From positions 1,296,501-1,360,500 of the forward strand of contig NC_014926.1 in assembly GCF_000185805.1 (NCBI RefSeq): a stretch of 64,000 nt of DNA, given 5' to 3'. A program made the position numbers and the translations under genes. Source of the stretch: Thermovibrio ammonificans HB-1. GTDB lineage: Bacteria; Aquificota; Aquificia; Desulfurobacteriales; Desulfurobacteriaceae. The notes under the pieces are model-generated. The model was not told the DNA's origin. It did no database searches and saw only the letters and a list, made by a program, of their open reading frames with translations. Positions within the stretch are counted from its first letter, which is position 1, and each line of letters begins with the position of its first letter. This document shows, piece after piece, positions 35,940 through 44,899 of this stretch.

Positions 35940-37835
35940 TTACGCCTCCAGCTGCGGACTCAAGCCGAAATCGTCAACGTCCCCCTTCCTCTCCTTCTCC
36001 TCCTTCTTCCCCTCCGAGCCGCCTTTGTCGGGGCCGTTGCCGGAGCTCTTGGTGAGCTCCCCCTTTATCGCAAGGTCTATCTCCTCTCCGGTAAGGGTCT
36101 CCCTCTCTAAGAGGGCCCTCGCAAGGTTCTCCAGCTTGTCCATATTCTGGGAGAGGAGCTCCTTCGTCCTGTTGTAGGTCTCGGTGATTATCCTCTTAAC
36201 CTCTTTATCGATGAGCCGCCTCATCTCCTCGCTGACTATCTCTACCGGCTCTCCCAGCTGCTCCCTAATCTTAACCGAAATGGGGCCGATTTTCTCGCTC
36301 ATACCCCACTCTGCCACCATTCTGCGGGCAAGCTCGGTGGCCCTCTCTATATCGTTACCGGCACCGGTAGAGATTGTTCCCAGCGCCAACTCCTCGGCAA
36401 CCCTTCCGCCGAATAAAACGGCGAGCCTATCGAGCAGGTACTCCTTGGTGTAGGTGTAGCGGTCTTCCTCGGGAAGCTGCTGAGTAACGCCGAGAGCCTT
36501 ACCGCGGGGAATAATGGTAACCTTGTGAACCTTATCGGCGTTCGGCAGGAGCTTCGCCACAAGGGCGTGCCCGGCCTCGTGGTAGGCGGTGGTTATCTTC
36601 TCCTGCTCGGAAAGAACCATGCTCTTACGCTCTATACCCATAGTTACCTTGTCTTTGGCCTCTTCAAAGTCCTCCATGGTTATCTTGCCGTGGTTCTTCC
36701 TGGCGGCTATGAGGGCCGCCTCGTTCACTATGTTGGCAAGGTCAGCACCGGAAAAGCCCGGGGTAGAGCGGGCAATAACCTCAAGGTCTACGTCGTCTGC
36801 CAGGGGCTTGTTCCTGGTGTGGATTTTGAGTATCTCCAGCCTCCCCTTAACGTCGGGAAGGGGAACGAATATCTGCCTGTCGAAGCGGCCCGGCCTTAAA
36901 AGGGCGGGGTCGAGGATATCGGGCCTGTTGGTTGCGGCTATAACTATTATGCCGTCGCTACTTTCAAAACCGTCCATCTCTACAAGGAGCTGGTTGAGGG
37001 TCTGCTCCCTCTCGTCGTGGCCGCCGCTTATACCGGCCCCCCTTTTGCGGCCTACAGCGTCTATTTCGTCTATGAAGACTATACAGGGGGCGTGTTTCTT
37101 GGCCTGGTCGAATAGGTCCCTGACCCTTGAGGCACCAACGCCCACGAACATCTCGACGAACTCGGAACCGCTAACCGACAGGAAGGGAACGTTGGCCTCA
37201 CCGGCTATCGCCTTGGCAAGGAGGGTTTTACCGGTTCCCGGGGGGCCTGCAAGGAGAACCCCTTTCGGAATCCTTCCGCCGAGCTGCTGGTACTTCTTGG
37301 GGTTCTTGAGGAAGTCAACGATTTCGGAGACCTCCTCTTTAACTTCGTCTATACCGGCAACGTCCTTGAAGGTAACTTTAGGCTTGTTGTCTATGAACAC
37401 CTTTGCCCTGCTCTTTGCGAAGGAGAGGGCCTTACTGCTGCCGGCGCTCATCTGGCGCATCATGCTGAACCACAGGAGTATTAGGAATATCATCGGCAGC
37501 CAAGAGACCAAAACGGTGATGTACCAAGGGCTTCCCTCTTCGGGCTTCACCTCAATCTCAACGCCCTTCTTAGACATCTCCTTCACTATTTCGTTGTAGC
37601 CGGGGGGAAGGTAGGTTTCAAAGGGCTTACCGTCTTTGGTGAGACCTATAACCTTTTGTCCCTGAATAACGACCTTTTTCACCTCTCCCTTTTGAACTTG
37701 CTGAACAAAGGTGGAGAAGGGCTCTGTAGGCGTCTTGAAGTTATTGGAGTTAAAGAAGTTAAAGGCAAGGATAATCATAAGGGCTATGGCGAGCCACAGC
37801 GCCAAGCTCTTACCTATCGCTTTAAATTTGTCCAT
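35940..37835 (-). CDS. ftsH: ATP-dependent membrane metalloprotease FtsH
   Basis: 631 residues: two membrane helices (about 10-28 and 105-125) flank a small periplasmic domain; the AAA module has GPPGTGKT near 200, [15 protein letters not shown] and the second region [21 protein letters not shown]; the zinc site [16 protein letters not shown] lies near 425. The C-terminus is a Lys/Glu/Gly-rich tail. It degrades misfolded membrane proteins and regulators. Upstream hpt overlaps by 14 bases; tilS-hpt-ftsH is a common bacterial order. Confidence 0.97.
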   Translation of the reverse strand: MDKFKAIGKSLALWLAIALMIILAFNFFNSNNFKTPTEPFSTFVQQVQKGEVKKVVIQGQKVIGLTKDGKPFETYLPPGYNEIVKEMSKKGVEIEVKPEEGSPWYITVLVSWLPMIFLILLWFSMMRQMSAGSSKALSFAKSRAKVFIDNKPKVTFKDVAGIDEVKEEVSEIVDFLKNPKKYQQLGGRIPKGVLLAGPPGTGKTLLAKAIAGEANVPFLSVSGSEFVEMFVGVGASRVRDLFDQAKKHAPCIVFIDEIDAVGRKRGAGISGGHDEREQTLNQLLVEMDGFESSDGIIVIAATNRPDILDPALLRPGRFDRQIFVPLPDVKGRLEILKIHTRNKPLADDVDLEVIARSTPGFSGADLANIVNEAALIAARKNHGKITMEDFEEAKDKVTMGIERKSMVLSEQEKITTAYHEAGHALVAKLLPNADKVHKVTIIPRGKALGVTQQLPEEDRYTYTKEYLLDRLAVLFGGRVAEELALGTISTGAGNDIERATELARRMVAEWGMSEKIGPISVKIREQLGEPVEIVSEEMRRLIDKEVKRIITETYNRTKELLSQNMDKLENLARALLERETLTGEEIDLAIKGELTKSSGNGPDKGGSEGKKEEKERKGDVDDFGLSPQLEA

Positions 37836-38349
37836 CTTCCTCTCCTTCTACCGTTGCTATGTAGGGGAGTTGTCTGTAGGTCTCGTTTAAATCTAAGCCG
37901 TAACCGACAACAAAGTAGTCGGGCACCTTAAAACCTACGAAGTCCGGCCGGAAGTCGGTATCCCTGCCGAGCTCCTTCTCGAGGAGAACGCAGGTGAGAA
38001 CCTTAGAGGCTCCCATCTCCTTCAGCTTCTCTGCTACAGTTTCAAGGGTCTTTCCCGAATCGAAGATGTCGTCTACAAGGAGGACCGTTTTCCCCTCAAC
38101 GGGAAGCTCCGGTCCGGCAACTACGGAGAGCTCTCCCCTCTCTGCTCCCCGATAGCTCTTGGCCCTTATGAAGTCCACCTGAAGGGGAAGGGACAGGTGC
38201 CTGACGAGGTCAGCGGTAAAGACAAAAGCCCCTTTAAGGAGGGCGATTACGAGAAGCTCTCCCTCTACTTGTGAGGCTATCTCCCGGGCGAGCTCTTTAA
38301 CCCGATTCTCAATCTCCTGCTGGGGAATCAGAACTTTTACGCTCTTCAA
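37822..38349 (-). CDS. hpt: Hypoxanthine (guanine) phosphoribosyltransferase
   Basis: Purine salvage enzyme, 175 residues from a TTG start. The PRPP loop VLLVDDIFDSGKTLETV is near residue 100, and the early LLVIALLKGAFVFTADL and late FVGFKVPDYFVVGYGLDLNETYRQLPYI segments match HPRT. The start overlaps the end of tilS by 41 bases. It lies between tilS and ftsH, the classic order. Confidence 0.95.
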   Translation of the reverse strand: MKSVKVLIPQQEIENRVKELAREIASQVEGELLVIALLKGAFVFTADLVRHLSLPLQVDFIRAKSYRGAERGELSVVAGPELPVEGKTVLLVDDIFDSGKTLETVAEKLKEMGASKVLTCVLLEKELGRDTDFRPDFVGFKVPDYFVVGYGLDLNETYRQLPYIATVEGEEDGQI

Positions 38350-39640
38350 ATTCGACCCCTACAAAAGGTTGGGGAAGCTCCCTACGGGGCAGGCTCACAA
38401 AGGGCACGTAGAGAACCCGACCGCCGAACTCTACAACCGGCAGCCCGTCCCTCTCAAGAACCGGGACTTTCGCCTCGTTAAGGAGCTTCTTAAGCGGCCT
38501 CGTGTGCCGGCCGAGGTCTACCCTGTCTCCGGGTTTTCTGTTTCGGACAATTATACCTTGGCCCTTAAACTTTTTTAGGGGTATCAAGGGGTATCCCCGA
38601 TTAAGGGAGAACCTTAAAACCCCCGAAGGAGTTTCAATTTCGGCCGGAAGGTCTGTAACTCTAAATTCAAAAGGTTTAAGGCCTTCCTGCTCGGGCAGGA
38701 TACAGGCCCTCCCGGCGTCTACAACGAAGGTGAGCCCGTTTCCCAACGAGTAGCGGGCAAAGCTCCCCTTTTTTATAAGCTCCAAGCACTTCTCGACCTT
38801 CCTAAAGGAGAGCCCCTTCCCGGTAAGGCGCTTTACCGCCCCTATGAGAAGCTCTCCCTGCAGAACTTCGGGGAGCTTAAGGAGCTCCTCTAAGGGGGCG
38901 CAGAAGTGTCCTCCCGCCGTGAACCTCTCAAGGAGGGCCTCAACTTGAGAGTTCAGGAAAAACTCAATGCCCCTCAAGGTTGAAGTAAGCCTCAAAACGG
39001 ACTCTTCAAACCTGGGGTTCAGCCGCCTCAGCCGGGGAACAACCTCGATTCTGATTAAGTTCCTCTCAAAGTCGGTAGAGAGGTTGCTGCTGTCTACTAT
39101 ATAGGGGAGCCCTTTTAGCTCTAAGTACTCCTCAACTTCCCGGCGGGTCACCTCAAAGAGGGGCCTAACGTAGCGGTCCCTTTTGGGGAGGAATCCCCTG
39201 AGCCCCCTGATGCCGGTTCCCTTGGCAAGGTTGAGGAGAACCGTTTCTGCAAGGTCGGAGGCGGTATGGCCAAGGGCAACGTAGTCGCCCTTCCAGAGCC
39301 TGAGGACTCTATCAAAAACCCTGTAGCGCTCCTGTCGGGCGGCGGCCTCTACCCCTTTCCCTTTGGGGTTTACCGTAACCCTTTCGGTAAAAAGGGGAAC
39401 TCCCAGCTGCCCGCACAGCTCCTTTACAAACCGCTCATCCCTTTCGGACTCGGCTCCCCTGAGCTGGTGGTTCACGTGAACGGCGGCAAGGGAGCTGAGT
39501 TGAAGCTCTCCACGGAGTTCAAGGAGGACGTTTAGAAGGGCTACCGAGTCCGGGCCTCCGGAGAGGGCAACGAGGAGCTTGGAACCCGGAGGAATCAGGT
39601 TGAACTTTTGGCAGGTGGAGAGAACCTTCTCTTTAAACAT
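38309..39640 (-). CDS. tilS: tRNA(Ile)-lysidine synthetase
   Basis: 443 residues. The PP-loop LVALSGGPDSVALLNVL is near residue 25, with HVNHQLRGAESERDERF and GHTASDLAETVLLNLAKGTGIRGL. A C-terminal TilS domain includes RNRKPGDRVDLGRHTRPLKKLLNEAKVPV. It converts C34 of tRNA-Ile(CAT) to lysidine so that it reads AUA. It is 23 bases downstream of a CAT-anticodon tRNA on the same strand. Confidence 0.95.
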   Translation of the reverse strand: MFKEKVLSTCQKFNLIPPGSKLLVALSGGPDSVALLNVLLELRGELQLSSLAAVHVNHQLRGAESERDERFVKELCGQLGVPLFTERVTVNPKGKGVEAAARQERYRVFDRVLRLWKGDYVALGHTASDLAETVLLNLAKGTGIRGLRGFLPKRDRYVRPLFEVTRREVEEYLELKGLPYIVDSSNLSTDFERNLIRIEVVPRLRRLNPRFEESVLRLTSTLRGIEFFLNSQVEALLERFTAGGHFCAPLEELLKLPEVLQGELLIGAVKRLTGKGLSFRKVEKCLELIKKGSFARYSLGNGLTFVVDAGRACILPEQEGLKPFEFRVTDLPAEIETPSGVLRFSLNRGYPLIPLKKFKGQGIIVRNRKPGDRVDLGRHTRPLKKLLNEAKVPVLERDGLPVVEFGGRVLYVPFVSLPRRELPQPFVGVEFEERKSSDSPAGD

Positions 39641-39662
39641 TCAGGCCGGAAAAATAAAAAAT

Positions 39663-39739
39663 TGGTGGCGACGGGTGGAGTCGAACCACCGACCTGGCGG
39701 GTATGAGCCGCCCGCTCTAACCACCTGAGCCACGTCGCC
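39663..39739 (-). tRNA. tRNA with CAT anticodon (elongator Met most likely; Ile2 possible)
   Basis: Minus strand: acceptor GGCGACG pairs with CGTCGCC, then A and encoded CCA. The stem GGCGG/CCGCC encloses CTCATAC. A fully paired first acceptor pair (G1-C72) excludes an initiator. The acceptor resembles elongator tRNA-Met (GGCTACG in E. coli), but tilS lies right behind it, so tRNA-Ile2 cannot be excluded. C at position 38 is unusual. Confidence 0.85.
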
Positions 39740-39803
39740 ACTTGCAGTGCAAAATATAGCCCTTATCCCCTACCGTGTCAACAAGTTGTATAATCGCCAC
39801 TCC

Positions 39804-39833
39804 TTGAGATTGAAGTAGAAATTGCCGTAAAAT
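39804..39833 (+). promoter_or_regulatory. Putative argG promoter
   Basis: TTGAGA at 39804-39809 and TAAAAT at 39828-39833 with an 18-base spacer, predicting transcription from about 39840, just before AGGAGG. A second TATAAT at 39789-39794 may add another start. Confidence 0.5.
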
Positions 39834-39865
39834 TCCAAGCCTGAAGGAAAAGGCAGGAGGAGAAA

Positions 39866-41074
39866 GTGGGTAAGAGAGTAGTTCTTGCTTACTCGGGAGG
39901 ACTCGACACCTCGGTAATAGTCAGGTGGCTGGCAGACAGGGGATTCGAAGTGATTACCTACACCGCCGACGTAGGCCAAGGTGAAGAGCTCGACGAGATA
40001 CCAGATAAGGCAAAGGCCTCCGGGGCGGTAGAGGCGATAGTAGACGATATAAAAGAGGAGTTTGCACGGGACTACTGTATGCCCCTGATGAGGGCGGGAG
40101 CCCTTTACGAGGGCAAGTACCCCCTCATATCGGCCCTCTCAAGGCCCCTCATAGCGAAGAAGCTCGTTGAGGTGGCCCACAGGGTAGGGGCAGACTACGT
40201 GGCCCACGGCTCAACCGGAAAGGGGAACGACCAGGTAAGGTTCGAGGCCTCGGTTTGGGCACTCGACCCCGATATAGAGGTTCTCGCCCCCGTGAGGGAG
40301 TGGGAGTTTAAGTCCCGGGAAGAGGAGATAGAGTACGCTAAAAAGCACGGAATTCCGGTTGTTGCCACCAAGGAGAAGCCCTACTCCTACGACAGGAACC
40401 TGTGGGGAGTTGCCATAGAGGCAGGCCCCCTTGAGGACCCTTACGTTGAACCTCCGGAGGACGCCTTCGTTATAACCGTAGCGCCGGAGAAGGCACCCGA
40501 TACTCCCGAGTACGTTGAGATTGAGTTTGAGAGGGGAACACCGGTTGCCCTCAACGGTAAAAGGTACGATGAGCTGTGGAAGCTCATCTGGGACCTTAAC
40601 GAACTGGCCGGAAGGCACGGATACGGCCGAATAGACATGGTTGAGAACAGGCTCGTAGGGATAAAGTCGAGGGAGGTTTACGAGTCTCCGGCCGGACTGC
40701 TTCTGATAAGGGCCTACGACGAGCTGGAGAGCATAGTGCTCGACAGGTTCACCTACCACTACAAGCAGAGCCACGTTAAACACCCGTACGCCGAGGCAGT
40801 ATACGAGGCCCTCTGGTTTACACCGCTGAGGGAGTCTTTAGACGCCTTTAACAACCGCATAGCGGAGTTGGTAACCGGAACCGTAAGGTTCAAGCTCTTC
40901 AAGGGGAACGCTCAAGTGGTGGGAAGGAAGTCCCCCAACTCCCTCTACGTTGAAGACCTTGCCACTTACAGCCCCAAAGACGCCTTCGACCATAAAGACG
41001 GTGCAGCCTTTACAAGGGTGTGGAGCCTTCCGTTGAAAGTAATGGGAAGAGTTAGGAAAAAAGGAGGGAAGTGA
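39866..41074 (+). CDS. argG: Argininosuccinate synthase
   Basis: Joins citrulline and aspartate with ATP in arginine synthesis. 402 residues with the PP-loop VVLAYSGGLDTSVIVRWL at the start, VAHGSTGKGNDQVRFE near 112 and YSYDRNLWGVAIEAG near 172. The GTG at 39866 follows GGCAGGAGGAGAAA. The stop overlaps the trigger-factor ATG. Confidence 0.97.
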   Translation: MGKRVVLAYSGGLDTSVIVRWLADRGFEVITYTADVGQGEELDEIPDKAKASGAVEAIVDDIKEEFARDYCMPLMRAGALYEGKYPLISALSRPLIAKKLVEVAHRVGADYVAHGSTGKGNDQVRFEASVWALDPDIEVLAPVREWEFKSREEEIEYAKKHGIPVVATKEKPYSYDRNLWGVAIEAGPLEDPYVEPPEDAFVITVAPEKAPDTPEYVEIEFERGTPVALNGKRYDELWKLIWDLNELAGRHGYGRIDMVENRLVGIKSREVYESPAGLLLIRAYDELESIVLDRFTYHYKQSHVKHPYAEAVYEALWFTPLRESLDAFNNRIAELVTGTVRFKLFKGNAQVVGRKSPNSLYVEDLATYSPKDAFDHKDGAAFTRVWSLPLKVMGRVRKKGGK

Positions 41075-42384
41075 TGAAATACCAGCTGACCCAAGAGAGT
41101 CCGGTAATCTACAAACTCACTTTAGAGCTCGAACAGGATGAGGTTCAACCTGCAGTAAACGCAGCGGCGAAGGAAATCGGTAAGCAGGCCAAGATACCCG
41201 GCTTCAGGCCCGGGAAAGCCCCCGTTCACGTGGTTAAGAAGTTCTACGCTCAGGAAATAAAGAGCGCCCTCATCAACACGCTTCTGGCCCAGAAAATAGG
41301 CGAGGTGATTGAGAAGGAAGGGCTCGAGCTGATTGGAGAGCCCCGACTTGCCGAGTTCGACGTTGACCTGAAGAACAACACGGCTAAAGCCGTTGTGATT
41401 CTTGAGGTTAAACCTCAGATAGAGCTTAAACCCGAAGACTACAAAGGCATAGAAGTTAAGGTTCAGAAGAGGGCCGTAGGGGAGAAGGAGGTTGAGAGGG
41501 TTATTGAAGGCCTCAGGAACCAAGCGGCCCAGTGGAAAGAGGTAGAGAGGGAGGCAAAAGAGGGAGACCTTGTAGAGCTTGAGTACGAAACGGCCGTAGA
41601 GGGGATAGAGGAACCCCAAAAGGGTGAAGTTGCCGTTGTGCTCGGAGCAAACCAGCTGTGGCCCGAGGTTGAGGAGGCAGTAAAGGGTAAGAAAGCGGGA
41701 GAGGAAGGAGAAGTTGAGTTTGAAGCTCCCGAAGATGAGAAGTACGGTGATGTGGCCGGGAAGAAGGTAAAGGTTAAGTTCAAGGTAAAGGCGGTTAAGG
41801 AGAAGGAGCTTCCCGAAGTTAACGACGAGTTCGCAAAGCGTTTCGGCTTTGAGAGCTTAGAGGATATGAAAAAGCGAATCCTCGAGGACATAGAGATAGC
41901 CGAGGAGACCAGGGAGCAGGAGGAGATAGAGGACCAAATCGTTGACGCCCTCCTGAAGAAGGTAGACGTTCCCGTTCCGCCCTCTATGCTTGAGCTTGAG
42001 ATTCAGGCCCAGGCCCAGAACCAGCTTACAAGGCTTGCACAGGCCGGGTTCAACGTTAACCAGCTGAACCCGCAAACTGTTGTAGAGATGGTAAGGCCAA
42101 CGGCCGAGAAGACCGTTAAGGTGAAGCTCCTGCTCGAGAAAGTGGCAGAGCTTGAAGGGATAGAGGTAACTGAAGAGGACCTTGAAGAGGAGATTAAGAA
42201 ACTGGCAGACGCCGCCTTTAACGGAGACTACGTTCTCGCCCGCAAGTCCCTGGAAGAGAGGGGACTGATTGAGATGATTAAAAAGGATATCCTCCGTCAG
42301 AAGGCTCTGGACAGGCTCGTTGAGCTGGCCAAGATAGAGGAAGTGGAGCCCGAAAAAGAGGAGAAAGAAGGCGATAAAGAGTAA
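41074..42384 (+). CDS. tig: Trigger factor
   Basis: Ribosome-associated chaperone and prolyl isomerase, 436 residues from ATG 41074, overlapping the argG TGA. The ribosome-binding signature GFRPGKAP appears as IPGFRPGKAPVHVVKKFY near residue 42; a PPIase domain (about 150-240) and a helical C-terminal domain with a Glu/Lys tail follow. AAGGAGGGAAGTG upstream supports the start. Coupling with argG is unusual but clear. Confidence 0.95.
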   Translation: MKYQLTQESPVIYKLTLELEQDEVQPAVNAAAKEIGKQAKIPGFRPGKAPVHVVKKFYAQEIKSALINTLLAQKIGEVIEKEGLELIGEPRLAEFDVDLKNNTAKAVVILEVKPQIELKPEDYKGIEVKVQKRAVGEKEVERVIEGLRNQAAQWKEVEREAKEGDLVELEYETAVEGIEEPQKGEVAVVLGANQLWPEVEEAVKGKKAGEEGEVEFEAPEDEKYGDVAGKKVKVKFKVKAVKEKELPEVNDEFAKRFGFESLEDMKKRILEDIEIAEETREQEEIEDQIVDALLKKVDVPVPPSMLELEIQAQAQNQLTRLAQAGFNVNQLNPQTVVEMVRPTAEKTVKVKLLLEKVAELEGIEVTEEDLEEEIKKLADAAFNGDYVLARKSLEERGLIEMIKKDILRQKALDRLVELAKIEEVEPEKEEKEGDKE

Positions 42385-42402
42385 CCATCTCTCAGGGGGA
42401 GG

Positions 42403-43731
42403 CTACTCCTCCCCCTCCCTATCTACCAGTTTCCCAAACCTGTAGCGAAACTCCCTAAAGGTAAGGCCGAGAAGCTCGGCAGCCTTTTTCTTCTTGCCTC
42501 CCGCCTTCTCAAGGGCAGCAAGGAGGTAGCTTCTCTCAATCTCTTGAAGGAGCTTTTTAAGGTCAACCCCCTCATCGGGAATCTTAACGGAGGCCACAGA
42601 CCCCAAAGAGCCGCTGGAGTGGCCGGCCCCAAGAACTCCTCCATCCATCAGGATAACTTCTCTCTCTACTATGTTGCGAAGCTCCCTAACGTTACCCTCA
42701 AGGGGAAGCGACATTAAATACTCTATAAAGCTGCTCGAGATTCTCTTTACCTGTTTACCGTACTTGGAGGCAAACTCCCTGGCAAAGTGCTCCACGAGAA
42801 TCGGGATATCCTCCCGCCTCTCCCTCAAGGGGGGAAGCTCAACAACAATGGTGGCAAGCCTGTAGTAGAGGTCTTCCCGGAAGTTTCCCCTCTTTATTTC
42901 CTCTTTCAGGTCTTTGTTAGTTGCAGAGACGATTCTCACATCTACGCTCTTTTCCTCTGTAGAGCCGAGGGGGATGAACTTCTTGGTCTCAAGAAACCTT
43001 AAGAGCTTGGCCTGTAAGGGCAGCGGCATGTCGCCTATTTCGTCTAAAAAGAGCGTCCCTCCGTCTGCCTTCTCTATAAGCCCCTTCTTATCGGAAGTCG
43101 CTCCGGTAAAGGCCCCCTTTTTATAGCCGAACAGCTCGCTCTCGAGGAGCTCGGGGGGCAGGGCCGCACAGTTGATTGCAACGAAGGGCTTATCCTTACG
43201 GGGGCTGAGTTGGTGAATCGCCCTCGCAACAACCTCCTTACCCGTTCCGCTCTCTCCGAGAATTAAAACGTTCACGTCGTAAGGGGCGATTTTCTTTATG
43301 GTCTCCTTAAGTCTCTCTACGGCCGCAGAGCGGCCGAGAAGGCCGGGAACTTCCTCTTTGTTTTTTTTCAGCTTTATCTTGTCGGTGACGTTCCTTATGA
43401 GGATTCGAAGCTCGTCTATCTGGAAAGGCTTCTCAACGTAGTCGTAAACGCCGAGCTCAAAGGCCTCTTTAACAGTCTGGGTAGAGGCAAAGGCCGTTAT
43501 TATTATCACTTCGGTGTCGGGGGTCTCCCCCTTTACCCTCCTTACAAGCTCCATACCCGAGCCGTCGGGAAGGCGTAGGTCAACGAGTATCAGGTCGAAG
43601 TAAGACTCCTCCACCTTCTTAACGGCCTCCGACAGCGTTCCGGCCTCTTCAACCTGGTAGCCGAACTCCTCCAGGACAATCTTCAGAATCTCCCTCAGAG
43701 AGACCTCATCCTCGAGAATCAGAACCTTCAC
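42403..43731 (-). CDS. NtrC-family sigma-54-dependent response regulator (PilR-like)
   Basis: 442 residues: receiver domain (1-115) with D8, phospho-acceptor D51 and K101; AAA+ domain with Walker A GESGTGKE (159-166), the sigma-54 contact loop GAFTGA (206-211) and Walker B LFLDEIGDM; and a Fis-type HTH ending LLGLTFREFRYRFGKL. The FRYR ending resembles PilR proteins. The intact GAFTGA loop means it can activate sigma-54 promoters such as that of the pilin operon. It overlaps the kinase gene by 26 bases. Confidence 0.92.
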   Translation of the reverse strand: MKVLILEDEVSLREILKIVLEEFGYQVEEAGTLSEAVKKVEESYFDLILVDLRLPDGSGMELVRRVKGETPDTEVIIITAFASTQTVKEAFELGVYDYVEKPFQIDELRILIRNVTDKIKLKKNKEEVPGLLGRSAAVERLKETIKKIAPYDVNVLILGESGTGKEVVARAIHQLSPRKDKPFVAINCAALPPELLESELFGYKKGAFTGATSDKKGLIEKADGGTLFLDEIGDMPLPLQAKLLRFLETKKFIPLGSTEEKSVDVRIVSATNKDLKEEIKRGNFREDLYYRLATIVVELPPLRERREDIPILVEHFAREFASKYGKQVKRISSSFIEYLMSLPLEGNVRELRNIVEREVILMDGGVLGAGHSSGSLGSVASVKIPDEGVDLKKLLQEIERSYLLAALEKAGGKKKKAAELLGLTFREFRYRFGKLVDREGEE

Positions 43732-44899
43732 CGCTTCTCCTTAAAGGGAGTTTGAGAGTAAACCGGGCCCCTCCCAAGGGGCTGTCTCCGACGGATACGT
43801 AACCGCCCGAGTCTATGGCAAATTTCTTAACTATAGAGAGCCCGAGTCCGGAGCCTTCGGAGCGGCGGGAGTAAAAGGGCTCAAAAACTCTGTTCCTTTC
43901 GGAAGGGGGAACGCCGGGGCCGTCGTCGTCAAAGTGGATAACGGCCCAACCGTCCTCTTTCAGAACCGTTATTTCAACCCTTCTCCTCGCCCACTGGAGG
44001 GCGTTCCTGAGCAGGTTATCGAGGGCCGAGGAGAGGAGCTTCGGGTCACTCTCAACAAAAACCTCCTCCCCCTTCACCGAAACCTCCTTCCCCATATGGC
44101 CCACACTGGAGATGAGCCCCTCCAGTGTAGACTTAAGGGAGAGCCGTGCCACTTCCCCCGTAGAGGGCCTGGCAAGGTTCAGGAAGTCTTTAATTATTGA
44201 GTCGAGCCGCTTTGTCTCCCTGTAGATAATATCCACAAGCTTCGGGCTGTTCTTCCCCTCCCTCAGGAGCTCAACGGCTCCCCGTATAGAGGCCAGGGGG
44301 TTTTTAAGCTCGTGGGCAAGGTCTGCACTGATTTCGTAGAGGCGCTTGTAGAGCTGGGCCTCCTCCCTTTCAACCTCAAGGGAGCGAATGTACAGCTCCT
44401 GAGCTTCAAACCTCACCCTGAGCTTTTGGGCGGCAAGAAGCATAAACAGTAGGGCAAGGGCGTTTAAAAACAGCTGTATAACCCCCTCGTAAGAGAGGCC
44501 GCCGTAGAGGACTATAAAGTAAAAGAACTGCAACGTAAAGGCGAAAAGGAGGGTAAGGTAGCTGTAGGGGGCCCCTAAGAATATAACCGAAAAGAAAACG
44601 GGAAAGAGCAGGAATATGGAGAAGAAAGCGTAGGAGAAAGCTCCCTTCACAACGAGCAGGAAGAGGAAGAGCTCGTCAAGGAGAAACTCGTAAAAGTGGG
44701 GCTTCTTAGAGAGCGCAAAGAGGAGCAGGCTCACAAGGGAGTAAACCGCCAAAACCGCCAGTGAGAAAGAATCGACTATGGAACTCCCGAGGGAGGAGAG
44801 GGAGAAGAGCAAAACCAGAAGGCCCGCCGAAAAGGCGAACCTCCCGACTTTATAAAGCAGGTAGAACCTTTCCGTAAAGCTGTAGTTAGTTACCCTCAC
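43706..44899 (-). CDS. Membrane sensor histidine kinase (PilS-like)
   Basis: 397 residues with about six membrane helices in residues 18-158, no large sensor domain, a coiled linker, then HisKA with phospho-acceptor H196 ([12 protein letters not shown]) and HATPase with [31 protein letters not shown] and [12 protein letters not shown]. This layout is that of PilS and related NtrB-type kinases. Partner of the adjacent NtrC-type regulator. Its start overlaps purL by 14 bases. Confidence 0.9.
   Translation of the reverse strand: MRVTNYSFTERFYLLYKVGRFAFSAGLLVLLFSLSSLGSSIVDSFSLAVLAVYSLVSLLLFALSKKPHFYEFLLDELFLFLLVVKGAFSYAFFSIFLLFPVFFSVIFLGAPYSYLTLLFAFTLQFFYFIVLYGGLSYEGVIQLFLNALALLFMLLAAQKLRVRFEAQELYIRSLEVEREEAQLYKRLYEISADLAHELKNPLASIRGAVELLREGKNSPKLVDIIYRETKRLDSIIKDFLNLARPSTGEVARLSLKSTLEGLISSVGHMGKEVSVKGEEVFVESDPKLLSSALDNLLRNALQWARRRVEITVLKEDGWAVIHFDDDGPGVPPSERNRVFEPFYSRRSEGSGLGLSIVKKFAIDSGGYVSVGDSPLGGARFTLKLPLRRSGEGSDSRG

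Noticed and set aside
42394-42416. GGGGGAGG/CCTCCCCC hairpin between tig and the response regulator
   Set aside because: No T-tract on either side and it overlaps the response regulator stop; a convergent attenuator is possible but not supportable.
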